NCBI RefSeq assembly: GCF_016767715.1
Contig: NZ_CP050145.1
Span: 1,178,001 to 1,242,000 of the forward strand
DNA: 64,000 nt
Reading direction: 5' to 3'
From: Mycobacteroides chelonae
GTDB lineage: Bacteria > Actinomycetota > Actinomycetes > Mycobacteriales > Mycobacteriaceae
Part shown: positions 33,574 through 42,980 of the stretch, one piece after another
Layout of the letters: every line of letters begins with the position of its first letter
Position numbering within the stretch: position 1 is the stretch's first letter
Made by a program: the position numbers and the translations under genes
The notes under the pieces: generated by a model
The model's input: only the letters and a program-made list of their open reading frames with translations
What the model was told of the DNA's origin: nothing
Databases searched by the model: none

Positions 33574-34153
33574 TGCCCACGCCGACGGTGTAGTTGTTGG
33601 GGCGCGACGCGGTCTCGATCTTTTGCCGCTCCGGCTGCCCGGCGGTCTCGGCCGTCGCGAAATCGGTCTTGGCCTTGGCCACCGCGGCACTCGAGACGTT
33701 CTCCGACTCGCGCAGCGCCTGGAAGGCGTGGCGCAAAGTCAGGCGGCTGATGGTCAGCGCGAGGTTCAGCGCGCTGGAGGCGGACTGCTTGTTGCCCTCG
33801 TTGAGGTCGTTCGATGCGGTCGCAAGGTGCTTGTCCACGTCGATCATGCCCTGCAGGGTCACCATCGTGGCGTACGCCGACTGCCCGACATTGCGGTCAA
33901 GCTTGTTGCTCTGCTGAATGCGGTGATACAGATCGGCAATCAAGATCCCGGAGACGAGGGCAAGCAGCGGTGTGACGATGCCCTGGACGAATCGGACGAG
34001 TTCGGTGTCGCCCGCCGTGAAGCCGACAACCGCCGCGACGATGGTTGCGACAACCGCCGCTCCGACGATCGTCCAATGAACCAGCGTGGGCTTCGGGGGA
34101 AGCTGATCTGAATTTGCCAACGTCGTTACCGTCCGTTCGGTGAGTGGACACAT
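33566..34153 (-). CDS. two-TM membrane protein with helical cytoplasmic tail
   Basis: The 195-residue protein has two membrane segments (about 27-48 and 57-75) and a long helical, coiled-coil-like tail (about 78-170). No family is recognised. The exact start is uncertain, as no good ribosome site is seen. It forms a two-gene unit with the beta-rich protein downstream. Confidence 0.6.
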   Translation of the reverse strand: MCPLTERTVTTLANSDQLPPKPTLVHWTIVGAAVVATIVAAVVGFTAGDTELVRFVQGIVTPLLALVSGILIADLYHRIQQSNKLDRNVGQSAYATMVTLQGMIDVDKHLATASNDLNEGNKQSASSALNLALTISRLTLRHAFQALRESENVSSAAVAKAKTDFATAETAGQPERQKIETASRPNNYTVGVGNA

Positions 34154-34330
34154 TCATTGCATCCGTGACCCCATGAGCACTGACCGGAGCATGCTAACAC
34201 CGTGTACAGCTTCATCCAAGGTGAGGTTACGTGCATTACTCGATGTTTGCTGAGTGTTGCGATCGCGTCGGATTTCTCCGAATATTGTTGAATCGCAAGG
34301 GGTATCGATGGGGGCCCTATCGGGCAGTTC

Positions 34331-34765
34331 TTAGCACTGTTGCGCGGCGGCGGCGTTCGTCGCCACGATCACCGCAGCTTGCCGGTCCGCGGGCAGCTCG
34401 TGCCAGGACTTGTGAAATGTCCCGGGGCCGACGTTCCCAGTGGTCTGGATGGACTGCAGATAGCCCTCCACGAGCTGGGTGGGGCCATCCTGCTTCCCGG
34501 TCATCCAGTCGGCGGCCGCACGGCAGGCCTGGTAGTACTCCTCTTCCAGTGAACTGGGTGCGGCGTCCACGGACGTTGTGACGCCCGCTGGCGACATTCC
34601 CGAGCCGGAGGCCGGAGGCTGCGCCGCCGGTGCCTCGATCGGGGTGGTGGAGGCGCCGGCCGGGTTGGGGGCCGCCTTCTCGTCGGATTTCGACGTGCAT
34701 GCCGCACCGATCAACTGGACACAGAGGGCCATCAGGGTCGCGGCGATGCGGATTGGGACGGTCAC
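34331..34765 (-). CDS. lpqV: lipoprotein LpqV-like
   Basis: The protein has 144 residues from GTG 34765. The signal peptide ends at lipobox IGAAC (about residue 22), followed by a Pro/Ala linker and a conserved C-terminal domain (LEEEYYQACRAAADWM, then FHKSWHELPADRQAAVIVATNAAA). Position next to the cysteine dioxygenase-rhodanese pair matches Rv1064c (lpqV) beside Rv1065-Rv1066. Function is unknown. Two adjacent GTG codons could serve as start; a longer frame to 34801 is less likely. Confidence 0.7.
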   Translation of the reverse strand: MTVPIRIAATLMALCVQLIGAACTSKSDEKAAPNPAGASTTPIEAPAAQPPASGSGMSPAGVTTSVDAAPSSLEEEYYQACRAAADWMTGKQDGPTQLVEGYLQSIQTTGNVGPGTFHKSWHELPADRQAAVIVATNAAAAQQC

Positions 34766-34852
34766 CACTCCAAAGTAGCAAGTGCCTACCAGCGGCAACA
34801 TTTACTCACTCAGAGCTTTTGCCCTGGGGGCAAAACCGCAGGAAAACGCCGG

Positions 34853-34858
34853 TACCAT
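34853..34858 (+). promoter_or_regulatory. -10 box of the cysteine dioxygenase operon
   Basis: TACCAT lies 7 nt before the GTG at 34866, the spacing seen for other leaderless starts in this window. Confidence 0.6.
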
Positions 34859-34865
34859 TTCAGCT

Positions 34866-34907
34866 GTGATGGGACACAGGGGTTTTCAGGGGTGGTGTTG
34901 CGGCTAG
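34866..34907 (+). CDS. leaderless Cys-Cys leader peptide (cysteine attenuator uORF)
   Basis: A tiny frame starts GTG (34866) or ATG (34869) and reads MGHRGFQGWCCG before TAG at 34905-34907. It starts 7 nt after TACCAT, so the start codon would be at or near the mRNA 5' end. Two consecutive Cys codons (34896-34901) sit inside a hairpin. Leaderless poly-cysteine leaders are known cysteine-responsive attenuators in mycobacteria, upstream of sulfur-metabolism operons. The downstream genes are a cysteine dioxygenase and a rhodanese, consistent with control by Cys-tRNA supply. Confidence 0.7.
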   Translation: MMGHRGFQGWCCG

Positions 34908-34915
34908 CCGCCACC
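34891..34915 (+). promoter_or_regulatory. attenuator hairpin over the Cys codons
   Basis: GGTGG (34891-34895) pairs with CCACC (34911-34915) and CGG (34901-34903) with CCG (34908-34910), around CTAG. The Cys codons and the stop codon of the leader peptide lie within it, so ribosome stalling would change folding before the cysteine dioxygenase start. Confidence 0.55.
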
Positions 34916-34946
34916 ATCCCTGCCCCTGCCATCGATTTGAGCCTTC

Positions 34947-35507
34947 ATGACCACTGCATCTGTCCTGGATCTGCGCCGCCCTGGTTCCGCCGGATCCTCG
35001 CCCACTCGCCTGCGACTGCCGGATCTGCTCCGCATCACCGATGAGGGCGCCGACGACGCCCTGCACGGTCGCTTCGACCATCTGCTGCCCGAGGGCGGCC
35101 TTCCGGTCGACGAGCGCTGGGCCACCCGTATTCACGCCGACGACGAGCTCGATGTCTGGCTGATCAGCTGGGTGCCCGACAAGTCCACCGAGTTGCACGA
35201 CCACTGCGGCTCGCTCGGCGCGCTGACCGTGCTCAACGGCTCGCTGCATGAATATCGCTGGGACGGAAGTCAACTGGTGCGCCGCCGGCTCGACGCGGGC
35301 GATCAAGCGGGATTCCCGCTGGGCTGGGTGCACGATGTGATGCGCGCGCCTGAGGCTCCCGTGCGCATCGCGACCGGACCTACATTGAGCGTGCACGCGT
35401 ACTCGCCCCCGCTGACCGCGATGTCGTATTACGAAGTGACCCAGGCCAAGACGTTGCGGCGCAGCCGCACCATCCTCACCGACGAGCCCGAAGGACCGGC
35501 GGCATGA
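34947..35507 (+). CDS. cysteine dioxygenase type I (cupin)
   Basis: The 186-residue protein is a cupin with the metal motif ELHDHCGSLGALTVLNGSL (two His, a Cys) and a third His in GWVHDVM, matching cysteine dioxygenases that oxidise cysteine to cysteine sulfinate with Fe(II). It leads an operon with a rhodanese whose start overlaps its stop, and is preceded by the Cys-Cys leader peptide, so cysteine excess probably controls its synthesis. Position matches Rv1065. Confidence 0.85.
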   Translation: MTTASVLDLRRPGSAGSSPTRLRLPDLLRITDEGADDALHGRFDHLLPEGGLPVDERWATRIHADDELDVWLISWVPDKSTELHDHCGSLGALTVLNGSLHEYRWDGSQLVRRRLDAGDQAGFPLGWVHDVMRAPEAPVRIATGPTLSVHAYSPPLTAMSYYEVTQAKTLRRSRTILTDEPEGPAA

Positions 35508-35872
35508 CGGTGCATGATCTGCTGGCCACCGCGCGTGGTCGGCTGCGGCGCCTGCCGGCCGACGAGGTTCCCACCGCGCTGGGCCGCGGCGCGTTCCTGG
35601 TCGACATTCGCCCCGCGGCACAACGTGTGCAAGAGGGCGAAGTGGTCAACGCCTTCGTCATCGAGCGCAATGTCCTGGAATGGCGGCTGGACCCCGAGAG
35701 CGACGCCCGCATCCCTGAGGCGGGCAATCACGACATCGAGTGGGTCATCCTGTGCCAGGAGGGCTACACATCCAGCCTGGCCGCGGCCTCGCTGCAGGAG
35801 ATCGGCCTGTACCGGGCCACCGACGTCATCGGCGGATACAAGGCCCTCAAGGACAAGGGCATCCTGATCTAG
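35504..35872 (+). CDS. rhodanese-like sulfurtransferase
   Basis: The 122-residue protein is a single rhodanese domain. FLVDIRPAAQR fits the N-terminal motif and the active-site loop is CQEGYTSS, with the catalytic cysteine about residue 85. It could transfer sulfane sulfur to thiophilic acceptors. ATGA overlap with the cysteine dioxygenase gene puts both under the same leader control. Position matches Rv1066. Confidence 0.88.
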   Translation: MTVHDLLATARGRLRRLPADEVPTALGRGAFLVDIRPAAQRVQEGEVVNAFVIERNVLEWRLDPESDARIPEAGNHDIEWVILCQEGYTSSLAAASLQEIGLYRATDVIGGYKALKDKGILI

Positions 35873-35909
35873 GCGGCCACCACGTGCGCGAGGTCCAGGA
35901 CGTCTGGCT

Positions 35910-36407
35910 TTAGCCGAAGTCGCCCGCGTCGCGCCGCAGGTGCGTCAGCACCGACACCAGCGTGCGGGTGCGTGAGGGTGACAGCCCGATCTGTGCGAAC
36001 ACCTTGGCGTTCAGGTCGGTGGTCGCCACCGAACCAAGATCGCGTCCGGCATCCGTGATCTCCACCAGCGTGCCGCGTCCGTCGGCGGGGTTGGGCACCC
36101 GGCGCACCAGCCCCGCCTCCTCCAGCCGGTCCACCGTGTTGGTCACCGAGGTGGGGTGAACCTGAAGCCGCGCACTGGCTTTGGCCATCGGCATGGAGCC
36201 CGCCCGGCTGAACGAGAGCAGCATCAGCAGCTCGTAACGCGAAAATGTCAAACCGTGCGGGCGCAACACATCTTCGACCCGCGCCAGCATGATCTGGTGC
36301 GCACGCATCACCGACGTGACGGCGGCCATCCCGTCGGCGACCTCACCCCAGCCGTTCTCGACCCAATGGCGATGGGCATCGTCGACGGGATCGAACGGCA
36401 GAGTCAT
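35910..36407 (-). CDS. MarR-family regulator of the valine-degradation operon
   Basis: The 165-residue protein has a MarR winged helix: GLTFSRYELLMLL, ASARLQVHPTSVTNTVDRLEEAGLVRRV and the wing NPADGRGTLVEITDAG. It is the last gene of the leftward operon, 15 bp after the enoyl-CoA hydratase gene, so it probably regulates that operon, perhaps through the repeats upstream of mmsA. The ligand may be an acyl-CoA. Confidence 0.88.
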   Translation of the reverse strand: MTLPFDPVDDAHRHWVENGWGEVADGMAAVTSVMRAHQIMLARVEDVLRPHGLTFSRYELLMLLSFSRAGSMPMAKASARLQVHPTSVTNTVDRLEEAGLVRRVPNPADGRGTLVEITDAGRDLGSVATTDLNAKVFAQIGLSPSRTRTLVSVLTHLRRDAGDFG

Positions 36408-36422
36408 GGTTCCGGCGAATCT

Positions 36423-37196
36423 TTACCGGTGACTGAAGTTGGCGGGGCGCTTCTCGACGAACGCGGCCATGCCCTCTGACTGGTCGGCGGTGCCGAATGC
36501 CGAGTGGAAGATCCTGCGCTCGAACAGCAATCCCTCGGCGAGGCTGGACTCGAAGGCCCGGTTGACGGCTTCCTTGGCCATCATCGAGGCCGACAGGGAC
36601 ATCTCGGAGATGGTCTTCGCGACGGCCTTGGCCTCGTCGAGCAGGCTCTCGGTGGCGACCACGCGTGACACCAGACCACTGCGCTCGGCCTCGGCGGCAT
36701 CCATGTTGCGCCCGGTGAGGATCATGTCCATGGCCTTCGCCTTGCCGATGGCACGGGTGAGCCGCTGCGACCCGCCCATGCCGGGCAGCACGCCCAGCTT
36801 GATCTCGGGCTGCCCGAACTTGGCGTTCTCGGCGGCGATGATCAGGTCGCACATCATGGCCAGCTCACAGCCACCGCCGAGGGCGTATCCGCTCACCGCG
36901 GCGATCGTCGGAGTCCGTACCGCACCCAACTTGCCCCAGGCGGCGAAGAAGTCGGAGCCGAACATGTCGCTGAACGACTGGTCGGCCATCTCCTTGATAT
37001 CGGCACCCGCCGCGAACGCCTTCTCGCTACCGGTGATGATGATCGCCCCGATGCCCTGATCGGCGTCGAATTCCGCTGCGGCGGTAGTGACCTCATTCAT
37101 CACCTGTGAGTTCAGCGCGTTGAGCGCCTTGGGCCGGTTCAGGGTGATGACAGCGACGCGGTCGATCCGCTCGGTGAGGATGGTTTCGAAAGTCAT
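36423..37196 (-). CDS. echA8: enoyl-CoA hydratase, EchA8-like
   Basis: The 257-residue crotonase has the oxyanion motifs ([28 protein letters not shown]) and both catalytic glutamates in the [13 protein letters not shown] region, so it should be an active hydratase. In M. tuberculosis the EchA8 homologue is Rv1070c, next to Rv1071c as here. In this operon it would hydrate methacrylyl-CoA to 3-hydroxyisobutyryl-CoA. It overlaps mmsB by 4 bp. Confidence 0.88.
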   Translation of the reverse strand: MTFETILTERIDRVAVITLNRPKALNALNSQVMNEVTTAAAEFDADQGIGAIIITGSEKAFAAGADIKEMADQSFSDMFGSDFFAAWGKLGAVRTPTIAAVSGYALGGGCELAMMCDLIIAAENAKFGQPEIKLGVLPGMGGSQRLTRAIGKAKAMDMILTGRNMDAAEAERSGLVSRVVATESLLDEAKAVAKTISEMSLSASMMAKEAVNRAFESSLAEGLLFERRIFHSAFGTADQSEGMAAFVEKRPANFSHR

Positions 37197-38074
37197 GACG
37201 CTCCTTGAATTCGCGTGAAGATCGCCGAGAAGTCTAGGCCCGAGCCGCCCGAGGTATTGAAGTCGTCGTAGATGTGGGCGGCCGCGAGACCGAGCTGTGC
37301 ATCAACGCCGTTGGTGCGCACCGCATTGGCGGCCAGCCCCAAGTCCTTGGCCATCAGCGCGACCGCGAAGCCGGGTGTGTAGTCGCGATTGGCGGGGCTG
37401 GTGGGCACCGGGCCGGGCACCGGACAGTTCGACGTCAGAGCCCAGCACTGGCCCGAGGCGTTGGCCGCGACATCGAAAAGCGCCTGATGGCTCAGACCGA
37501 GCTTCTCGCCCAGTGCGAACGCCTCGCTGATCGCGATCATCGACACCCCGAGGATCATGTTGTTGCAGATCTTCGCGGCCTGCCCCACACCGGGACCGCC
37601 GCAGTGCACGATGCGCTTGCCCATGGCCGCCAGAATCGTTTCTGCGTCGGCGAACACCGCGTCATCGCCGCCCACCATGAACGTCAACGTCGCCGCGGTG
37701 GCGCCGGGCACACCGCCGGAAACCGGTGCGTCGGCGAAGCGATGCCCCGCCGCCGTCGCCGCATCATGTGCGGCGCGGGCGTCGGCCACATCGACGGTGG
37801 AGGAGTCGATGAACAGCGTGCCCGGACGCGCTGCGGGCAGCAGCTCCTGGTACGCGGCGAGCACATGCTCACCCTTGGGCAACATGGTGATCACCACATC
37901 GGCGGCCGCCGCTGCCGCCGTGCCCGATTCCGCCAGCGGCACGCCGGCCTCGGTGGCGGCAGCACGTGCCTGCTCGGACAGGTCGAAGGCGGTCACGGTG
38001 TGCCCGGCCTTCGTGAGGTTGACCGCCATCGGTAACCCCATGTGGCCCAAGCCGATAAAGGCAATGTTCGTCAC
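37193..38074 (-). CDS. mmsB: 3-hydroxyisobutyrate dehydrogenase
   Basis: The protein has 293 residues from GTG 38074, whose GTGA overlaps the hydrolase stop. The N-terminal Rossmann motif [20 protein letters not shown], the substrate loop [11 protein letters not shown] and the catalytic lysine in [11 protein letters not shown] are all present. It oxidises 3-hydroxyisobutyrate to methylmalonate semialdehyde with NAD. It is flanked by the hydrolase and enoyl-CoA hydratase genes. A longer start at 38080 is possible but would break the usual overlap. Confidence 0.9.
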   Translation of the reverse strand: MTNIAFIGLGHMGLPMAVNLTKAGHTVTAFDLSEQARAAATEAGVPLAESGTAAAAAADVVITMLPKGEHVLAAYQELLPAARPGTLFIDSSTVDVADARAAHDAATAAGHRFADAPVSGGVPGATAATLTFMVGGDDAVFADAETILAAMGKRIVHCGGPGVGQAAKICNNMILGVSMIAISEAFALGEKLGLSHQALFDVAANASGQCWALTSNCPVPGPVPTSPANRDYTPGFAVALMAKDLGLAANAVRTNGVDAQLGLAAAHIYDDFNTSGGSGLDFSAIFTRIQGAS

Positions 38075-39102
38075 GACCACTCCAGATCATCGTTGACCGG
38101 CTGGAAGAAGGCCTCGACATCGGCCGCGGTGACCTCGGCGAGTGTCTTCGGATTCCACTGCGGGTTGCGGTCCTTGTCGACCAGCTGCGCCCTGATGCCC
38201 TCGACCAGGTCGTGGGAGCTCACCGACTGGCTGGACACCCGGTACTCCTGCGTGAGAACTGCTTCCAGCGAGGGCAGTTCGCGTGCCCGCCGCACTGCTG
38301 CGAGCGTTACCGACAAGGCGATGGGGGAGCGGGTCAGGATCTGATCGGCGGCCGCGCGGGCACGTTCGTCGCCGTAGGCCTGCAGTGCGGCCACGATATC
38401 GGCGACGGTGTCGGCGGCGTAGCATTCGTCGATCCAACTGCGTTGGGCCAAAAGGTCACTCGACGGAGCGATGGCACCGTGCACTGTGAGCGCGGTGGCG
38501 ATATCGCTGTCGATGATGGCCTTGACGAACTTCTCAAGCCGGTCATGGGGCACGTAATGGTCGGCGAATCCCAACGCGATGGCGTCGGCACCGGAGAAGG
38601 GGGCGCCGGTCAGTGCGGCGTGCAGTCCCAGCTGTCCCGGGGCACGGGAAAGCAGATAGGTTCCGCCCACATCCGGGATGAATCCGATGCCTACCTCGGG
38701 CATGCCGACCTTGGAGGTGTCGGTGACGATGCGGGTGTTGGCATGTCCAGCCACTCCGACACCGCCACCCATCACGATGCCATCCATCAGCGCCACATAC
38801 GGTTTCGGGAACCGGCCGACCTGCGCGTTGAGTTGGTACTCCTCGCGGAAGAAGCGGCGGGCCACCACGCCGTCGATCTTGGCGCTGTCGTGGATCTCCA
38901 CCACATCGCCCCCGGCGCACAGGCCGCGTTCCCCGGCGCCGGAGAGCACCACGGCGCGGATGTCGTCGTCGGCCTCCCACTCGGACAGGGCCACCGACAT
39001 CGCGGTGATCATGTCGTTGGTCAGTGAGTTGATGGCCTTGGGGCGGTTGAGCGTCAGCAGGCCGACGCCCTTTTCGACCCGCGTCTGGATCTGATCCGTC
39101 AC
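38071..39102 (-). CDS. echA9: 3-hydroxyisobutyryl-CoA hydrolase (EchA9-like crotonase)
   Basis: The 343-residue crotonase is longer than ordinary hydratases and has the hydrolase pattern [28 protein letters not shown], and [22 protein letters not shown]. The extra C-terminal helices fit 3-hydroxyisobutyryl-CoA hydrolases, which release CoA from the valine intermediate. The M. tuberculosis counterpart is Rv1071c, listed as echA9. Overlaps both neighbours by 4 bp. Confidence 0.88.
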   Translation of the reverse strand: MTDQIQTRVEKGVGLLTLNRPKAINSLTNDMITAMSVALSEWEADDDIRAVVLSGAGERGLCAGGDVVEIHDSAKIDGVVARRFFREEYQLNAQVGRFPKPYVALMDGIVMGGGVGVAGHANTRIVTDTSKVGMPEVGIGFIPDVGGTYLLSRAPGQLGLHAALTGAPFSGADAIALGFADHYVPHDRLEKFVKAIIDSDIATALTVHGAIAPSSDLLAQRSWIDECYAADTVADIVAALQAYGDERARAAADQILTRSPIALSVTLAAVRRARELPSLEAVLTQEYRVSSQSVSSHDLVEGIRAQLVDKDRNPQWNPKTLAEVTAADVEAFFQPVNDDLEWS

Positions 39103-40247
39103 GCCGGAAGCCCTTCCTGGATAAGCTTGCGGGACACGATGACTCGCATGATCTCGTTGGTTCCTTCCAGAATCTGGTGCACCCGTAGGTCGCGGACGAT
39201 CTTCTCGATGCCGTACTCGGCCAGGTAGCCGTAGCCGCCGTGTAGCTGCAACGCCTCGTTGGCCACCGTGAAACCTACGTCAGTGGCGATGCGTTTGGCC
39301 ATGGCACACAGCTCGGCCGCACGCGGATCGCCCTCGTGCACCGCCGAGGCCGCACGCCAGACCATGGTGCGGGCGGATTCCAGCTCGGTGGCCATATCCG
39401 CGAGCCTGAACTGCAGCGCCTGGAACTTGATCAGCTCGTCGCCGAATGCCTTGCGTGTGCGCAGGTACTCGATGACCTTCTCCAGTGCGGATCGGGCACC
39501 CCCGAGTGAGCAGGACGCGATGTTGAGCCGTCCGCCGTTGAGGCCGCGCATCGCGATGGTGAATCCGATGCCTTCCTCGCCGATCCGGTTGCCCACCGGC
39601 ACCCGGACATCCTCGAAGACGACCTGCGCGGTGGGCTGGGCGTGCCAGCCCATCTTGCGTTCGGGCGGCCCGAAGGACAGTCCCGGCGCGTCCTTGGGCA
39701 CCACGATGGTCGAGATGCCCCGTGGGCCGGGGCCACCGGTGCGCGCCATCACCACGTAGAGATCCGCCGCTCCCGCGCCCGAGATGAACTGTTTGACCCC
39801 GTTGAGCACGTACTCGTCACCGTCGCGAACCGCGCTGGTTCGCAAGGCCGATGCGTCACTGCCGCATTCGGGCTCGGTAAGGCAATAGGCCCCGATCGTC
39901 TCCATGGTGCACATCGAGGGCAGCCATCGTTGGCGCTGCTCCTCATCGCCGAACTCGTCGATCATCCAGGCGGCCATATTGTGGATGGAGATGAACGCCG
40001 AGACGGCGGAGCACCCGGTGGCCATCGCCTCGAAGATCAACGAGGCATCCAGGCGGGTGAGCCCGGAACCCCCGACATCGGGGTTGATGTAGATGCCACC
40101 CATGCCCAGTGCCGCGGCCTTCGGGAACACCTCGACCGGGAAGTACTTGTCGCGGTCCCATTCCAGGGCGTGCGGCGCGATGTGGATATCGGCGAATTCC
40201 CGTGCCGTATTCCAGATTTCGCGCTGCTCGTCGGTGAGATTGAACAT
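39099..40247 (-). CDS. acyl-CoA dehydrogenase (isobutyryl-CoA dehydrogenase, FadE9-like)
   Basis: The protein has 382 residues from ATG 40247. Typical ACAD signatures are present: [14 protein letters not shown], the FAD-binding loop and the C-terminal [35 protein letters not shown]. In the neighbourhood of mmsA and mmsB the substrate is most likely isobutyryl-CoA, giving methacrylyl-CoA, as with FadE9 (Rv0752c). Other short branched acyl-CoAs remain possible. Confidence 0.88.
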   Translation of the reverse strand: MFNLTDEQREIWNTAREFADIHIAPHALEWDRDKYFPVEVFPKAAALGMGGIYINPDVGGSGLTRLDASLIFEAMATGCSAVSAFISIHNMAAWMIDEFGDEEQRQRWLPSMCTMETIGAYCLTEPECGSDASALRTSAVRDGDEYVLNGVKQFISGAGAADLYVVMARTGGPGPRGISTIVVPKDAPGLSFGPPERKMGWHAQPTAQVVFEDVRVPVGNRIGEEGIGFTIAMRGLNGGRLNIASCSLGGARSALEKVIEYLRTRKAFGDELIKFQALQFRLADMATELESARTMVWRAASAVHEGDPRAAELCAMAKRIATDVGFTVANEALQLHGGYGYLAEYGIEKIVRDLRVHQILEGTNEIMRVIVSRKLIQEGLPA

Positions 40248-40258
40248 GGACAGTCCAC

Positions 40259-41764
40259 TCAGTCCATGGTGGGAATGACGAAGGAAGCGCCTTCCTTGGT
40301 GCCCGAGGGCCAACGCTGGGTCACCGTCTTGGTCTTGGTGTAGAACCGGATCGAGTCGGGCCCGTGCTGGTTGAGGTCGCCGAATCCGGATCGCTTCCAG
40401 CCACCAAACGTGTGGTACGCCACCGGAACCGGAATCGGCACATTCACGCCCACCATTCCGGTGTTGACCTTGGCGCAGAAGTCGCGTGCGGTGTCGCCGT
40501 CGCGGGTGAAGATCGCGACACCGTTACCGAACTCATGCTCGGACGGCAGGCGCACGGCCTCGTCGTAATCCTTGGCGCGCACCACCGATACCACCGGCCC
40601 GAAGATCTCTTCTTTGTAGATGCGCATCTTGGGCGTCACGTGGTCGAAAAGTGATGCGCCGATGAAGAATCCATCCTCATGTCCGGACACGGTGAGATCG
40701 CGGCCGTCCAGGACCAGCTCGGCTCCCTCGGCGATGCCGATATCGATGTAGTCGCGCACCCTCTTGAGGGCGTCGGCGCCCACCAGCGGGCCGAAGTCGA
40801 CGCCCTCGTCGAGGGACGGTCCGACCACCAGCTCGCGGGCGCGCTTGGTCAGGCCGTCGACGAGCCGTTCGGCGGTGGACTCACCGACGGGTACCGCGAC
40901 CGAGATCGCCATACAGCGCTCGCCGGCCGAGCCGTATCCCGCACCGATGAGCGCATCGATGGCCTGGTCGATATCGGCGTCCGGCATGATGATCATGTGG
41001 TTCTTGGCGCCGCCAAAGCATTGGGCGCGTTTGCCGTTCGCGGTGGCGGTCTCGTAGATGTACTGCGCGATCGGGGTCGATCCGACGAAGCCGACGGCGG
41101 CGATGCGCGGATCGTGCAGCAGCGCGTCGACGGCGGTCTTGTCACCGTTGACGACGTTGAAGACGCCGGCCGGCAGTCCTGCTTCGAGGAACAGCTCGGC
41201 CAGGCGCAGCGGCACCGACGGGTCGCGTTCGGAGGGCTTGAGCACGAAGGCGTTTCCGCACGCCAGTGCGGGCCCGGCCTTCCAGAGCGGAATCATGGCG
41301 GGGAAGTTGAACGGGGTGATGCCCGCGACCACGCCCAGGGGCTGGCGGATGGAGTACACGTCGATACCCGTGCCCGCACCGCTGGTGTACTCGCCCTTGA
41401 TGAGGTGGGGGATGCCGGTGGCGAATTCGCAGACCTCGAGCCCGCGTTCGATATCGCCCTTGGCGTCGGCATGCGTCTTGCCGTGCTCCTGGGACAGCAT
41501 GGTGGCCAGGTCGTCGATCTCCGCGCGAACCAGGTCGACGAACTTGGCGAGCACACGAGCGCGTTGCTGAGGGTTGCGGGCGGCCCAGCCGGGCTGAGCT
41601 TCGGCGGCGTTCGCGATGGCCGCTTCGACTTCGGAAACGTCTGCCAGCGGCACCTGCCGTACCGGCTTGCCCAACGTCGGGTCGTAGACGTCGGCATAGC
41701 GGCCGGAGGTGCCGGGGACGTGCTTACCGGCGACGAAATGTGACAGTTGCGGTAACGAACTCAT
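40259..41764 (-). CDS. mmsA: methylmalonate-semialdehyde dehydrogenase (CoA-acylating)
   Basis: The protein has 501 residues from ATG 41764, with AAGGGG upstream. Motifs of CoA-acylating aldehyde dehydrogenases are present: [29 protein letters not shown], a [17 protein letters not shown] loop, [15 protein letters not shown], and the catalytic cysteine in [16 protein letters not shown]. It converts methylmalonate semialdehyde to propionyl-CoA, the last step of valine breakdown. It is the promoter-proximal gene of the operon. Frame upstream to 41833 is not supported. Confidence 0.92.
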   Translation of the reverse strand: MSSLPQLSHFVAGKHVPGTSGRYADVYDPTLGKPVRQVPLADVSEVEAAIANAAEAQPGWAARNPQQRARVLAKFVDLVRAEIDDLATMLSQEHGKTHADAKGDIERGLEVCEFATGIPHLIKGEYTSGAGTGIDVYSIRQPLGVVAGITPFNFPAMIPLWKAGPALACGNAFVLKPSERDPSVPLRLAELFLEAGLPAGVFNVVNGDKTAVDALLHDPRIAAVGFVGSTPIAQYIYETATANGKRAQCFGGAKNHMIIMPDADIDQAIDALIGAGYGSAGERCMAISVAVPVGESTAERLVDGLTKRARELVVGPSLDEGVDFGPLVGADALKRVRDYIDIGIAEGAELVLDGRDLTVSGHEDGFFIGASLFDHVTPKMRIYKEEIFGPVVSVVRAKDYDEAVRLPSEHEFGNGVAIFTRDGDTARDFCAKVNTGMVGVNVPIPVPVAYHTFGGWKRSGFGDLNQHGPDSIRFYTKTKTVTQRWPSGTKEGASFVIPTMD

Positions 41765-41817
41765 GGTGTAGCCCCTTGGGAAACGGTTGGATATCCGGGA
41801 GGTCGGCACTTCTGAAT

Positions 41818-41855
41818 CTAGTTGGACATCCATGTAATGTCTAGTAGGACTTCCA
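41818..41855. promoter_or_regulatory. direct repeats upstream of mmsA (candidate operator)
   Basis: CTAGTTGGACATCCA (41818-41832) and CTAGTAGGACTTCCA (41841-41855) differ at two bases and start 23 bp apart, about two helical turns. Each contains a TGGA/TCCA-like dyad. They lie 54 bp before the mmsA start and are a plausible site for the MarR protein. Confidence 0.5.
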
Positions 41856-42078
41856 GCTAAAAACCCTGGTGTTCACAGGGATCTCACAGGGATTTGCCAC
41901 AGCGGCAGGCCGCGAGCGGTACTGTGAGGCCACGACGTGGCCGGACAGTTCGGGAACCTGTGGCGTAAGCATGGAACTCTTGCACTTGCCTGCTCGTTAA
42001 ACGTCCAGTTGACTTGTTTGACGTCATCCGCGGAGGCCGCATATCGCGGCACCGCACTTCCAGGAGAGGATCACGACG

Positions 42079-42930
42079 GTGCGAACCACCAGCAATCCCA
42101 TTCTTCGGTCGCTGCCCGGAAAAGAGGGTGGCGGCTATGCGCAGTTCGGGTCGGGCGCTGCAGGTGCCGGTGCCATGGCGGCCCAGCAGCTGCGGCAGGA
42201 CCCCTACACCGCGTACCCGGAGGCGCAGGCCGGCGTATCCCGGCCACTGACCATCGACGATGTGGTGACCAAGACCGGTATCACCCTCGGCGTGATCGTC
42301 GCCGTCGCCGCGGCCGCGTTCTTCTTGATCAGCTCCAACACCGGGCTGGCGCTGCCGTTCCTCGCGGTCGGCGGCATCGGCGGTTTCATCATGGTGATGA
42401 TCGCCAGCTTCGGGCGTAAGCAGGACAACCCGGCGATCGTGCTGAGCTACGCGGCGCTTGAGGGCCTCTTCGTGGGTGCCATTTCGTTTGTCATCCCGGC
42501 CAGCGTGGGTGTCGGAGGGGCCAGCGCGGGTGCGCTGATCGGTCAGGCAGTCCTCGGTACCGTCGGTGTGTTCATCGGCATGTTGTTCGTGTACCGCTCC
42601 GGCGCCATCCGCGTGACGCCCAAGTTCCAGCGGATGCTGCTGGCCGGTCTGGTCGGTGTGCTGGTGCTGGCGCTGGGCAACCTGGTGCTCGGCTTCTTCG
42701 GTATCGACATGGGTCTGCGCAGCGGTGGCCCGATCGCGATCATCTTCTCGCTGGTCTGCATCGGCATTGCCGCGTTCAGCTTCCTGGTCGACTTCGACGC
42801 TGCCGATCAGCTGGTGCGCGCCGGTGCGCCGGAGAAGGCTGCCTGGGGTATCGCCCTGGGTCTGGCCGTCACTCTGGTCTGGCTGTACGTCGAGATCCTG
42901 CGACTGCTGAGCTACTTCCAGAACGACTAG
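42079..42930 (+). CDS. Bax inhibitor-1/YccA family membrane protein
   Basis: The 283-residue protein has an N-terminal cytoplasmic region of about 60 residues and seven membrane helices, with the BI-1-like GLFVGAISFVIPAS and a C-terminal WGIALGLAVTLVWLYVEILRLLSYF. Family members are thought to be pH-sensitive ion channels or protease modulators; the mycobacterial role is unknown. GTG start follows GGAGAGG. Position matches Rv1072. A strong bidirectional terminator follows. Confidence 0.85.
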   Translation: MRTTSNPILRSLPGKEGGGYAQFGSGAAGAGAMAAQQLRQDPYTAYPEAQAGVSRPLTIDDVVTKTGITLGVIVAVAAAAFFLISSNTGLALPFLAVGGIGGFIMVMIASFGRKQDNPAIVLSYAALEGLFVGAISFVIPASVGVGGASAGALIGQAVLGTVGVFIGMLFVYRSGAIRVTPKFQRMLLAGLVGVLVLALGNLVLGFFGIDMGLRSGGPIAIIFSLVCIGIAAFSFLVDFDAADQLVRAGAPEKAAWGIALGLAVTLVWLYVEILRLLSYFQND

Positions 42931-42941
42931 TTGTCGACAAC

Positions 42942-42977
42942 AAAAAAGGGCGCCCCGTTCGCGGGGCGCCCTTTTTC
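42942..42977. terminator. bidirectional intrinsic terminator
   Basis: GGGCGCCCCG (42948-42957), loop TTCG, and CGGGGCGCCC (42962-42971) form a perfect stem flanked by six A on the left and six T on the right. It can end both the Bax inhibitor-like transcript and the convergent purT. Confidence 0.92.
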
Positions 42978-42980
42978 ATG

